Part shown: in pieces, positions 1 through 7,395 of the stretch
Position numbering within the stretch: the first letter of the stretch is position 1
Layout of the letters: the number at the start of each line of letters is the position of its first letter
NCBI RefSeq assembly: GCF_000184745.1
Contig: NC_014931.1
Location: 3,906,001-3,970,000 of the forward strand
Origin: Variovorax paradoxus EPS
GTDB taxonomy: Bacteria; Pseudomonadota; Gammaproteobacteria; Burkholderiales; Burkholderiaceae_C
Length of the DNA: 64,000 nt
Direction of reading: 5' to 3'
Program-made: the position numbers and the translations under genes
Notes under the pieces: model-generated
Seen by the model: only the letters and a program-made list of their open reading frames with translations
Told to the model about the DNA's origin: nothing
The model's database searches: none

Positions 1-997
1 TGCTGCCCGCCAGGTCGAGCGCCTCTTCCCAGGTGGCCTCGCGGAATACCTTGCTCCAGTCGGCCGGGTCGCCGATCGCATCGGGGTCCTTGGGCACGCC
101 GGCTCTGCGGATCAGCGGCTTGGTCAGCCGTTGCGGATGGTGTGCGTAGTCGAAGCCGAAGCGACCCTTGACGCACAGGCGGTTGTGGTTCGCCGGACCA
201 TCGCGGCCGTCGACGCTCACGATGACCTCGTCCTTCACGTTGTAGGTCAGCAGGCAGCCGACGCCGCAGAACGGGCACACCGAGTCGACCTTGCGATCGA
301 CCTCCTGGGCACCGATGTGGCTTTTGGGCATGAGGGCCCCGGTCGGGCAGGCCTGCACGCATTCGCCGCAGGCCACGCAGGTGCTGTCGCCCATGCCGTC
401 CTGCAGGTCGAACACGATCGCGCTGTCGTGGCCGCGAAAGGCATAGCCGATCACGTCGTTGACCTGCTCCTCGCGGCATGCGCGCACACAGCGGTTGCAT
501 TGGATGCAGGCATCGAGATTGACGGCCATGGCCGGGTGCGACAGGTCGGGCGCGGGCTGCGTCCGGCTGATGGCCGCCAGCGCGGGGCGGACTTCGACAT
601 CCATGCGCGATGCCCACTCGCTCAGCTCGCCATGCTGCAGCGTCTCGTCGTTGCCGATCCACTTGTGGCCCTTCTGCGGCATGTCCGACAGCAGCATCTC
701 GAGGACCATCTTCTGGCTCTTGAGGGCACGCTCGCTTTTCGCCTGCACCTTCATGCCCGCGACGGGCGCGCGGCAGCAGCTCGGCGCCAAGGTGCGCTCG
801 CCATCGATCTCGACCATGCAGGAGCGGCAGTTGCCGTCTGCACGGTAGCCGGGCGTGTAGCAAAGCCGCGGAATCTCGACGCCGTGCCGATCCGCCACCT
901 GCAGGATCGTTTCGCCCTCGTAGCCCTGGACCGGCCTGCCGTCGAGTTCGAACTCGACGACGGCGGGCGTCAGAAGGGTTCCTTCGCGTGCATTCAT
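1..997 (-). CDS. NAD-linked formate dehydrogenase, alpha subunit (N-terminal part; runs off window)
   Basis: Catalytic subunit of a cytoplasmic formate dehydrogenase; about 332 N-terminal residues are visible. In order they show a plant-type [2Fe-2S] domain (PRLCYTPGY, then CRSCM), two ferredoxin clusters (CIQCNRCVRAC and CVACGECVQACP) and the start of the Mo/W-bis-PGD domain with its own 4Fe-4S motif (CPFCGVGC ... CVKGRFG). The His-Cys3 cluster usual in NuoG-like modules is absent: the stretch MPQKGHKW keeps no cysteines. The ATG follows directly on the TGA of the upstream NuoEF gene, so the two are translationally linked. The residue that contacts the metal lies outside the window. Identity as an NAD-linked enzyme rests on the partner gene. 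Confidence 0.93.
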   Translation of the reverse strand, partial: MNAREGTLLTPAVVEFELDGRPVQGYEGETILQVADRHGVEIPRLCYTPGYRADGNCRSCMVEIDGERTLAPSCCRAPVAGMKVQAKSERALKSQKMVLEMLLSDMPQKGHKWIGNDETLQHGELSEWASRMDVEVRPALAAISRTQPAPDLSHPAMAVNLDACIQCNRCVRACREEQVNDVIGYAFRGHDSAIVFDLQDGMGDSTCVACGECVQACPTGALMPKSHIGAQEVDRKVDSVCPFCGVGCLLTYNVKDEVIVSVDGRDGPANHNRLCVKGRFGFDYAHHPQRLTKPLIRRAGVPKDPDAIGDPADWSKVFREATWEEALDLAGS

Positions 998-2785
998 TCA
1001 AAGCACCTCGTGGGGAAAATATTTCTGGACGCAGCGAACCGGATTCGGCGCCGCCTGACCGAGCCCGCAGATCGACGCGTCGACCATCACCTGGTTCAGA
1101 TCCTCCAGCGTGGCGTGGTCCCAATGGGGTTCCGCCATCAACCGGGCCGCCTTGCCGGTACCGACACGGCACGGCGTGCACTGGCCACAGCTCTCGTGCT
1201 CGAAGAAATGCATCATGTTCAGCGCGGCGTCGCGAGCACGGTCCTTCTGGCTCAGCACGATGACCGCGGCCGAGCCGATGAAGCAGCCGTGCGGCTGCAG
1301 GGTGTCGAAGTCGAGCGGAATGTCGCTCATGCTGGCTGGCAGGATGCCGCCTGACGCTCCGCCGGGCAGGTAGGCGTAGAGGTCGTGCCCCGGGAGCATC
1401 CCGCCGCAGAACTCGTCCACCAGTTCGCGCAATGTGATGCCTGCCGGCGCCAGCTTGACGCCAGGCTCCCGCACCCGGCCGCTCACGCTGAACGACCGGA
1501 GGCCATGGCGTCCGTTGCGGCCGAAATCGCTGAACCATGCCGCACCACGCTCGACGATGTCGCGCACCCAATAGAGGGTCTCGAAGTTGTGTTCGAGCGT
1601 CGGCCGGCCGAACAACCCGATCTGCGCGATGTAGGGCGGCCGCATGCGTGGCTCGCCCCGCTTGCCTTCGATGCTCTCGATCATCGCGGACTCCTCGCCG
1701 CAGATGTACGCGCCCGCGCCACGCCGAAGCTCGATGCGCGGCAACGCACAAGGCGGATTTGCCTGCAACAGTGCGAGTTCGCGTTCGAGGATCGCGCGGC
1801 AGCCGTGGTACTCGTCGCGCAGATAGACATAGCAGGCGTCGATGCCGACCACTGTGGCGGCGATCAGCAGCCCATCGAGGAATCGATGAGGGTCACGCTC
1901 CAGATAGGTTCGATCCTTGAACGTCCCGGGCTCGCCTTCATCGATGTTGACGGCCATCAGGCGCGGCGCCAATTGCTGCCGCACGATGCCCCACTTGCGC
2001 CCTGCGGGAAAGCCCGCGCCTCCAAGGCCGCGCAGGCCGGAATCGGTCATTGTTTTCAGTACGTCGTCCACCGGCCTGGCGCCGGAGGCCACCGCGGCCG
2101 CGAGCTGATAACCACCGCGCGCCCTGTATGCCTGATAGCCGACATAGGCAGGTGCCGTTTCTTCTGGCGATGAGGTGATGGACACCGGTCCCGCCGCTGC
2201 GGCATCGAATACCCCGTCGTCGGCAGGCAGCCCGTGCGCCCTTGCGTCCTGATCGACTGCTGCCTTGACATTGGCCGCCGTGGCCCTGACCACGGGGGCC
2301 TGGCCGATCACCGCCACCGGCGCCTGCTCGCAGCGCCCGACACAAGGCGCCGCGATCACCCGCACGTCGGCGCCGAGCATTGCCGGCAGGCGCTGCAAGA
2401 GATCGCGGGCACCCGCCAGTTCGCATGAGAGCCCGTCGCAGACGCGCACGGTCAGCGCGGCGGGCTGGTCGTCGCCGCGAAGCACTTCGAAGTGGTGGTA
2501 GAAGGTCGCCACTTCGAAGACCTCGGCCATCGGCAGATTCATTTCCCGAGCGAGCGCAACGAGATGCCGGTCGTGCAGGCATTGCCATTCGTCGTTCAGG
2601 CGGTGCAGATGCTCGATCAGCAGATCCCTCCTGTGCGGCCCGGGCCCGAGCAGCGCCTGAACCTCCTCGAGTGCCACGTGGTCGGGTTGGCGTCCCTTGA
2701 GCTTGCCCTTGCGGCGTATCTGACCGCGGAGTTCGTCCAATGTGGCTAGTCGCACCGGTTCAGGTGCGCGCATGGCTGTGGTCAT
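998..2785 (-). CDS. Formate dehydrogenase NuoE-NuoF fusion (gamma-beta, NADH-binding subunit)
   Basis: Passes electrons from the formate dehydrogenase alpha subunit to NAD+. The N-terminal third is NuoE-like, with [2Fe-2S] cysteines in CDGLSC and CVGRC. The rest is NuoF-like: FMN/NADH motifs GLGGAGFPAGRKW, NIDEGEPGTFKDR and GAGAYICGEESAM, then the 4Fe-4S motif SCGQCTPCR. In many relatives these are two genes (FdsG and FdsB); here they are one reading frame. The frame stays open up to 2947, but the extra 54 residues are low-complexity and would cover a perfect palindrome (2849-2865), so the ATG at 2785 is preferred. The ATG at 2773 is possible; neither has a clear Shine-Dalgarno. About 595 residues. 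Confidence 0.93.
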   Translation of the reverse strand: MTTAMRAPEPVRLATLDELRGQIRRKGKLKGRQPDHVALEEVQALLGPGPHRRDLLIEHLHRLNDEWQCLHDRHLVALAREMNLPMAEVFEVATFYHHFEVLRGDDQPAALTVRVCDGLSCELAGARDLLQRLPAMLGADVRVIAAPCVGRCEQAPVAVIGQAPVVRATAANVKAAVDQDARAHGLPADDGVFDAAAAGPVSITSSPEETAPAYVGYQAYRARGGYQLAAAVASGARPVDDVLKTMTDSGLRGLGGAGFPAGRKWGIVRQQLAPRLMAVNIDEGEPGTFKDRTYLERDPHRFLDGLLIAATVVGIDACYVYLRDEYHGCRAILERELALLQANPPCALPRIELRRGAGAYICGEESAMIESIEGKRGEPRMRPPYIAQIGLFGRPTLEHNFETLYWVRDIVERGAAWFSDFGRNGRHGLRSFSVSGRVREPGVKLAPAGITLRELVDEFCGGMLPGHDLYAYLPGGASGGILPASMSDIPLDFDTLQPHGCFIGSAAVIVLSQKDRARDAALNMMHFFEHESCGQCTPCRVGTGKAARLMAEPHWDHATLEDLNQVMVDASICGLGQAAPNPVRCVQKYFPHEVL

Positions 2786-3167
2786 GGCATCGGCGAAGCG
2801 ATCAGGCCTCGCAGCAGTGGGTGGGGTTAAAGGTATGTGGGACCAACATGACGCCGGCGGCGTCACATTCCGTGTGTCGGGCGCGGACAAGTCCTGCTGG
2901 CCACCCGGTTGAGTGACGATGCTGATGGGTGCCCGAGGCCAGGTCATTGATCGTGGTCAACTTATCGCAGCACGGCGATCGGGCGAAACCCGAAGCTCGC
3001 CATGCTGCGGAGTTGCCTCGGCGTTTGCCCATGCGACTCCTTATTTGCGCGGCATGCTACCCCATGTATTCTTGTGGCGTATCGACGAGGCGGCGGCTGT
3101 ACTTCCGTCGCGCGGGCACCCCCAACTGTCCCTGAGCATCGCTGAAGCATCGACTATCGTTCTCCCC
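2786..3167. promoter_or_regulatory. Divergent intergenic region between the two formate dehydrogenase operons
   Basis: About 380 bases without a convincing gene separate the leftward NAD-linked enzyme from the rightward respiratory operon, so both promoters should lie here. A perfect 17-bp palindrome, TGACGCC-GGC-GGCGTCA, sits at 2849-2865, 64 bases upstream of the leftward start codon. I see no clear sigma-54 (GG-N10-GC) or strong sigma-70 boxes. The palindrome could be an operator or a hairpin in the 5' leader. Confidence 0.5.
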
Positions 3168-3758
3168 ATGCCCTCCTCGGAAACCCCTGCGATCTCCGCC
3201 TCCGGCCGCCCGACGCTCGATGTCGCGGTCGTCATGCGCCGCGAGCGGCTGCATGGCCCGTCCAGCCACTGGCAACCCTGGCGTTGGACGCTCGACAGCG
3301 TGATGCCCGACGAGCCCGGTTTCGGCACCGAGCCGCGCTTGCTGCACGACGACGAAGGCGAGCAACGCTGGTTGCATCCGGGCTTCAAGGTCGAACTGTT
3401 CCGCGACGAGGCCGAGGGCTACCACCTCAACGCGACCACGCCGACACCCTGCTGGTTCGTGCTCTGGCGCATGGACGAAGAGGCGACGCTCGGACCCGAG
3501 CCGATTCCGCGTCCGGTCGTGGTGACGCTCAGCTACTACGAGGCCGGGCGCTGGCTCGACGCGCAGGAAACCGTCGAGCAGGTGCCGGCGCCTACGGAAG
3601 TGATCGACTGGGCACGCGCTTTCGTGGACGAGCACTACGTGATCGAGCCGAAGCGACGTCGTCGGCCCGAGAGTTTCCGGTCGCTGGTCGATCGTTTCGG
3701 CAACGCCGCGAGCGTGACGACCGAGAAGAAGCGCGGGCGGGGAGCCGGGGATGTCTGA
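3168..3758 (+). CDS. DUF3305 domain protein, first gene of the respiratory formate dehydrogenase operon
   Basis: A 196-residue cytoplasmic protein matching the DUF3305 family as I recall it, which is found almost only beside formate dehydrogenase genes; the biochemical role is unknown. It is hydrophilic, has no signal peptide or metal-binding cysteine cluster, and carries a conserved-looking core (LHPGFKVELFRDE, CWFVLWRMDE, VTLSYYEAGRWLDAQE). The tail is basic (KKRGRG). The ATG at 3168 is chosen because the residues before it are unlike the family. It overlaps the DUF3306 gene by 8 bases, implying coupled translation. An accessory role in enzyme maturation is inference from context. Confidence 0.85.
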   Translation: MPSSETPAISASGRPTLDVAVVMRRERLHGPSSHWQPWRWTLDSVMPDEPGFGTEPRLLHDDEGEQRWLHPGFKVELFRDEAEGYHLNATTPTPCWFVLWRMDEEATLGPEPIPRPVVVTLSYYEAGRWLDAQETVEQVPAPTEVIDWARAFVDEHYVIEPKRRRRPESFRSLVDRFGNAASVTTEKKRGRGAGDV

Positions 3759-4404
3759 GGGTTTTCTCGGACGGTGGTCACGACGCAAGCAAGAGGTGCG
3801 GGAGGCCGAAGCATCAGTCGAAGCGAAGACGGCGCCGGAGTTGGTGTCTGCGCCGATGCCGATGCCAGCGACGGAGACTTCCCCTTTGCCGCAGGCTTTG
3901 CCCCCGCATGCGCCCCCTGCCTTGGAGAAAGAGCCGGCGAACGAACTGGAGAAGGCGCCACCGCTGACGCTCGTGGATGTGGAAGGGCTGGGCATCGAGT
4001 CGGACTACAAGCCCTTCCTGGCCAAGGAGGTCGCGCCCGAGGTCAAGAACGCGGCCTTCCGCAAGCTCTTCTCCGATCCGCATTTCAATGTGATGGACGG
4101 TCTCGACACCTACGTCGACGACTATTCCAAGCCCACGCCGATGCCCGACAGCGTGTTGCGCCAGATGGCGAGCGCCAAATTCCTGAAGCTCTTCGACGAG
4201 GAGCCCGAGCGCATTCCCCCTGAAACCCCCAAAGCCATGGGGGCGGAGGACGTGGCACAGTCCAACGATTCCGGAGATCTTCCCAGCCCGCCGGTTGCCG
4301 ATGCGCAACCAGCCAGCCAAGAAAACGATGACCACCACGCTGATCTGCGACTGCAACCAGACGATGCCGCTCGAGCCGAAGACACTCGGCGCGGCACTGG
4401 CTGA
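3751..4404 (+). CDS. DUF3306 domain protein of the formate dehydrogenase operon
   Basis: A 217-residue protein of the DUF3306 family, second member of the conserved DUF3305-DUF3306-polyferredoxin accessory set. It starts FLGRWSRRKQEV, followed by a Pro/Ala/Glu-rich stretch (residues about 15-70). The conserved core is roughly residues 80-150 (SDYKPFLAKEV, AFRKLFSDPHFNVMDGLD, YSKPTPMPDSVLRQM). The C-terminal 50 residues are low-complexity. The core motif FNVMDGLDxYxxDY is what identifies it. Its 3' end overlaps the next gene by 77 bases in another frame, an unusually long overlap. Function unknown; maturation or electron-transfer assistance is inferred. Confidence 0.85.
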   Translation: MSEGFLGRWSRRKQEVREAEASVEAKTAPELVSAPMPMPATETSPLPQALPPHAPPALEKEPANELEKAPPLTLVDVEGLGIESDYKPFLAKEVAPEVKNAAFRKLFSDPHFNVMDGLDTYVDDYSKPTPMPDSVLRQMASAKFLKLFDEEPERIPPETPKAMGAEDVAQSNDSGDLPSPPVADAQPASQENDDHHADLRLQPDDAARAEDTRRGTG

Positions 4405-6442
4405 ATCCCTTCCCCTGCATTCGGCGCTCTGCCGCCGCGAAGCCGCTTCCTTCCAGCGCGCCATCCAGTCCGGAGACGAAGTGGTTGTCGCCTGTACCCA
4501 GGAAAAGCGGCTGTTCGGCGAACTCGCCACGCAGACGCCCGCTGCGACTTCTTCGATCCGCTTCGTCAACATCCGCGAGACAGGCGGATGGAGCCGCGAC
4601 GCGAAAAGCGCGATGCCCAAGATCGCAGCGCTCCTGGCCGCGGCCAGCCTGCCCGAGCCCGAACCGGTCTCGACCGTGAGCTACAACAGCCAGGGCCGGC
4701 TGCTGATCATCGGGCCCCTCGACGAGGCCGAGCGCGCTGCGGCCTTGGTCGGCGACACGCTCGACGTGACCCTGATGGCGCAGGGTCCGGGCGCATTCGG
4801 CGGCACACAGGAGCGCCGCTGGCCGGTGATCGCGGGCCGCATCGATTCGCTCGCAGGCTGGCTGGGCGCCTTCAAGCTCCGCTGGACGCGCGACAACGCG
4901 ATCGACCTCGACCTGTGCACGCGCTGCAATGCCTGCATCGCAGCCTGCCCCGAACAGGCGATCGGCCTGGACTACCAGATCGACAACGCCCGCTGCACGT
5001 CGCACCGCGATTGCGAGCGCGCCTGCAGCGTGGCCGGTGCGATCAATTTCGCGCGCGAGCCTCAGGTGCTCGACGCGGCGTTCGACCTGGTGCTCGATCT
5101 CGGCGCCTCGCCGCGCATCGATTGGCATGCGCCGCCCCAGGGCTACTTCCACTTGCCGGGCGGCGTCGCGCATGCCGAGGGCCTCCAGACGCTGCTGCGC
5201 CTGCGCGAGCTGGTCGGGGAGTTCGAAAAGCCCAAGTTCTTCGACTACAAGCAGAGCCTCTGCGCGCACAGCCGCAACGAGGTGGTCGGCTGCAATGCCT
5301 GCGTCGAGGTGTGTTCGGCCCATGCCATTGCCAGCGACAAGCAGCGCCAGCGCATCGTGGTCAATCCGAACCTGTGCGTCGGCTGCGGCGCGTGCACGAC
5401 GGTCTGCCCGACAGGCGCGCTGGGCTACACCTACCCCCGTGCTCCCGATCAAGGACTCAAGCTGCGCGAGCTGCTCACCACCTATGCCGCAGCGGGCGGC
5501 CGCGATGCCGCGCTGCTTCTGCACAGCCAGGAAGGCGGCCAGGCGCTGGTCGAGCAACTCGGACGGCAGGCGCAACTGGGCAAGGCGCAAGGCGTGCCGG
5601 CCCGGGTCATTCCGGTGGGCCTCTTTCACGCGGCGAGCACCGGCATCGATCTGTGGCTCAGCGCGATCGCCTTCGGTGCTTCGCAGGTGATCGTGCTTTG
5701 TACCCGCGAGGAAGCGCCGCAGTACCTGGCAGCGCTCAAGAAGCAGATGGAGATCGCCCAGGCATTGCTGCTGGGGCTGGGCTACACCGGAACGCACTTC
5801 CGCGTGATCGAGGCCGATTCGACGGCGGTGCTGGATGCCGCGCTGGCCGGCTTGCGCACGACGACACAGCAAGTGCCCGCAACCCCGGCCCGTTTCGCAA
5901 TCGGCGCGGTCAAGCGCGACAGGCTCGAGATGGCGCTCGACCATTTGATGGGTGCGGCCCCTGCCCTGCAGGCGCCTGCCGATGCGCCATTGGCTTTCGG
6001 CCTGCCTCCAGGCTCCCCCCTCGGTGCCATCGCAGTCGACAAGGAAAAGTGCACGCTGTGCCTGGCCTGCGTCAGCGCCTGCCCGTCCGGCGCGCTGCTG
6101 GACAGCCAGACCGCGCCGCAGTTGCGCTTCATCGAGAAGAACTGCGTTCAATGCGGCTTGTGCGAGATCACCTGCCCAGAAGATGCCGTTTCGCTCGTGC
6201 CACGCCTGCTGGCTTCGCCCGAACGCAAGCAGCAGGTGCTTCTCAACGAGGCAAAGCCCTGGGCATGCATCCGCTGCAGCAAGCCCTTCGGCACGCAGAA
6301 GGCGATCGAAGCCATGCTCGGCAAGCTGGCGGGTCATGCGATGTTCCAGGGGGAAGCGCTGGAGCGCCTCAAGATGTGCAGCGACTGCCGGGTCATCGAC
6401 CTCTACAGTGCCACCAACGAAGTGAAGATCGCCCCGCTATGA
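4328..6442 (+). CDS. Polyferredoxin-like 4Fe-4S protein of the formate dehydrogenase operon
   Basis: A 704-residue soluble iron-sulfur protein. Ferredoxin motifs occur in three pairs: CTRCNACIAACP with CTSHRDCERAC (about 197-240), CNACVEVC with CVGCGACTTVCP (about 321-365), and CTLCLACVSACP with CVQCGLCEITCP (about 575-620). Further cysteines near the end (CIRCSKPF, CSDCR) may hold another cluster. The region between pairs 2 and 3 (IVLCTREEAPQYLAALKKQ) resembles the MvhD/HdrA-type electron-transfer fold, a weak recollection. There is no signal peptide, so it should be cytoplasmic although the enzyme is exported; electron bifurcation or cofactor maturation are possible roles. ATG 4328 begins MTTTLICDCNQ; it overlaps DUF3306 by 77 bases and has a poor ribosome binding site. 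Confidence 0.85.
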   Translation: MTTTLICDCNQTMPLEPKTLGAALAESLPLHSALCRREAASFQRAIQSGDEVVVACTQEKRLFGELATQTPAATSSIRFVNIRETGGWSRDAKSAMPKIAALLAAASLPEPEPVSTVSYNSQGRLLIIGPLDEAERAAALVGDTLDVTLMAQGPGAFGGTQERRWPVIAGRIDSLAGWLGAFKLRWTRDNAIDLDLCTRCNACIAACPEQAIGLDYQIDNARCTSHRDCERACSVAGAINFAREPQVLDAAFDLVLDLGASPRIDWHAPPQGYFHLPGGVAHAEGLQTLLRLRELVGEFEKPKFFDYKQSLCAHSRNEVVGCNACVEVCSAHAIASDKQRQRIVVNPNLCVGCGACTTVCPTGALGYTYPRAPDQGLKLRELLTTYAAAGGRDAALLLHSQEGGQALVEQLGRQAQLGKAQGVPARVIPVGLFHAASTGIDLWLSAIAFGASQVIVLCTREEAPQYLAALKKQMEIAQALLLGLGYTGTHFRVIEADSTAVLDAALAGLRTTTQQVPATPARFAIGAVKRDRLEMALDHLMGAAPALQAPADAPLAFGLPPGSPLGAIAVDKEKCTLCLACVSACPSGALLDSQTAPQLRFIEKNCVQCGLCEITCPEDAVSLVPRLLASPERKQQVLLNEAKPWACIRCSKPFGTQKAIEAMLGKLAGHAMFQGEALERLKMCSDCRVIDLYSATNEVKIAPL

Positions 6443-7056
6443 GTGAGACCTTTCCCGCGTCCTCCGCGCTCGACGAGGAAGTGGCACGCGCCGAGCTCTA
6501 CGGCCTGCTGGCGCGCCTTTGGTACGCGGCACCCGATGCCGGGCTGCTGGAGGCTTTCCAGGTTGCGCCGACCGAGGCTCCGGCCGCGGGCGCCTTTCTG
6601 GAGGAGCCGTGGCGCCAACTGGTCGGCATCGCGCGCGACACCAGCGCGGCCGCCGCGCACGACGAGTACGACGCGCTCTTCGGCGGCATCGGCAAGCCCG
6701 ATATCTTCCTTTTCGGCTCGCACTACCTGAGCGGCTTTCTCAACGACAAGCCGCTCGTGCAACTGCGTCACGACCTCGACCGGCTGGGTCTTGCGCGCAC
6801 CGAGGCCACCTATGAAACCGAGGACCACATCGCCTGCCTGTTCGAGGTGATGCGCTACCTGATCGCCGGCGACGACGTGGCCGTCGCCAACCTTACACAA
6901 CAACAGGCTATTTTCTCGAAGCACATCCAGCCCTTCTTGCCCGCGTTGTGCGACGCTGTCGCCCAGCATTCCAAAGCCCGGTTCTATGCAGCACTCGCGG
7001 TCTTCACGCGCGCGTTCGGCGAGGTCGAGGCACAGGCTTTCGACATGATGGCCTGA
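6439..7056 (+). CDS. TorD/DmsD-family chaperone for formate dehydrogenase
   Basis: A 205-residue all-helical protein of the TorD family. Such proteins bind the Tat signal of a molybdoenzyme and hold it until its cofactor is loaded. Family hallmarks visible are HDEYDALFGGIGKPDIFLFGSHY and TYETEDHIACLFEVMRYL; the latter is the usual E-x-DH-(I/L) stretch. Its ATG overlaps the stop codon of the polyferredoxin gene (ATGA), so they are coupled. The likely client is the Tat-dependent catalytic subunit at 7396-10383, and possibly the small Tat protein next door. Confidence 0.9.
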   Translation: MSETFPASSALDEEVARAELYGLLARLWYAAPDAGLLEAFQVAPTEAPAAGAFLEEPWRQLVGIARDTSAAAAHDEYDALFGGIGKPDIFLFGSHYLSGFLNDKPLVQLRHDLDRLGLARTEATYETEDHIACLFEVMRYLIAGDDVAVANLTQQQAIFSKHIQPFLPALCDAVAQHSKARFYAALAVFTRAFGEVEAQAFDMMA

Positions 7057-7158
7057 TGGAAGGGGAAACCGGGTTGCCCGTGAAGTGTTGCTGGTCTAGT
7101 ATCCAAAAGCACTCACGTATTTCATGACGTGTCGCACCTAGCCACTCCTGGAGCCAAT

Positions 7159-7386
7159 ATGCAGGACAGCCAAAAAGACACCGGCCTCAAGCCGGCCTCT
7201 CGTCGGGGATTCTTCCTCGGCGCCGCGACCGCCGGCGTCGCCGCAGCAGCCGTCACGGCGCTGCCGAAAATTGTCGAGGCGCCCGTCGCCACCGCCGCTC
7301 CCTCCTTGCCGCCTGCGCCCGAAAACGGCGGCGGCTATTCCCTGAGCGAGCACGTCAAGCGCTACTACAAGACCGCTTCAGCCTGA
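7159..7386 (+). CDS. Small Tat-target protein of the formate dehydrogenase operon
   Basis: A 75-residue protein of the formate-dehydrogenase-region Tat-target type. It has a clear twin-arginine signal (SRRGFFLGAATAG) followed by an alanine-rich hydrophobic stretch, then a short conserved tail (YSLSEHVKRYYKTA). The role is unknown; it is always found just before a formate dehydrogenase catalytic subunit and may be a co-translocated partner. The ATG at 7159 is preferred because GGAG lies 6 bases upstream; an in-frame GTG at 7129 has none. The 100 bases before it separate it from the chaperone gene and could hold an internal promoter. Confidence 0.85.
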   Translation: MQDSQKDTGLKPASRRGFFLGAATAGVAAAAVTALPKIVEAPVATAAPSLPPAPENGGGYSLSEHVKRYYKTASA

Positions 7387-7395
7387 GGAGTCCCC

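Noticed and set aside
2786..2947. 54-codon N-terminal extension of the NuoE-NuoF fusion
   Set aside because: Not NuoE-like, lower coding quality, and it would cover a perfect 17-bp palindrome; the ATG at 2785 gives the usual N-terminus.
4085..6337. Leftward open frame of 750 codons opposite the polyferredoxin gene
   Set aside because: No recognisable motifs; the sense strand has six ferredoxin motifs.
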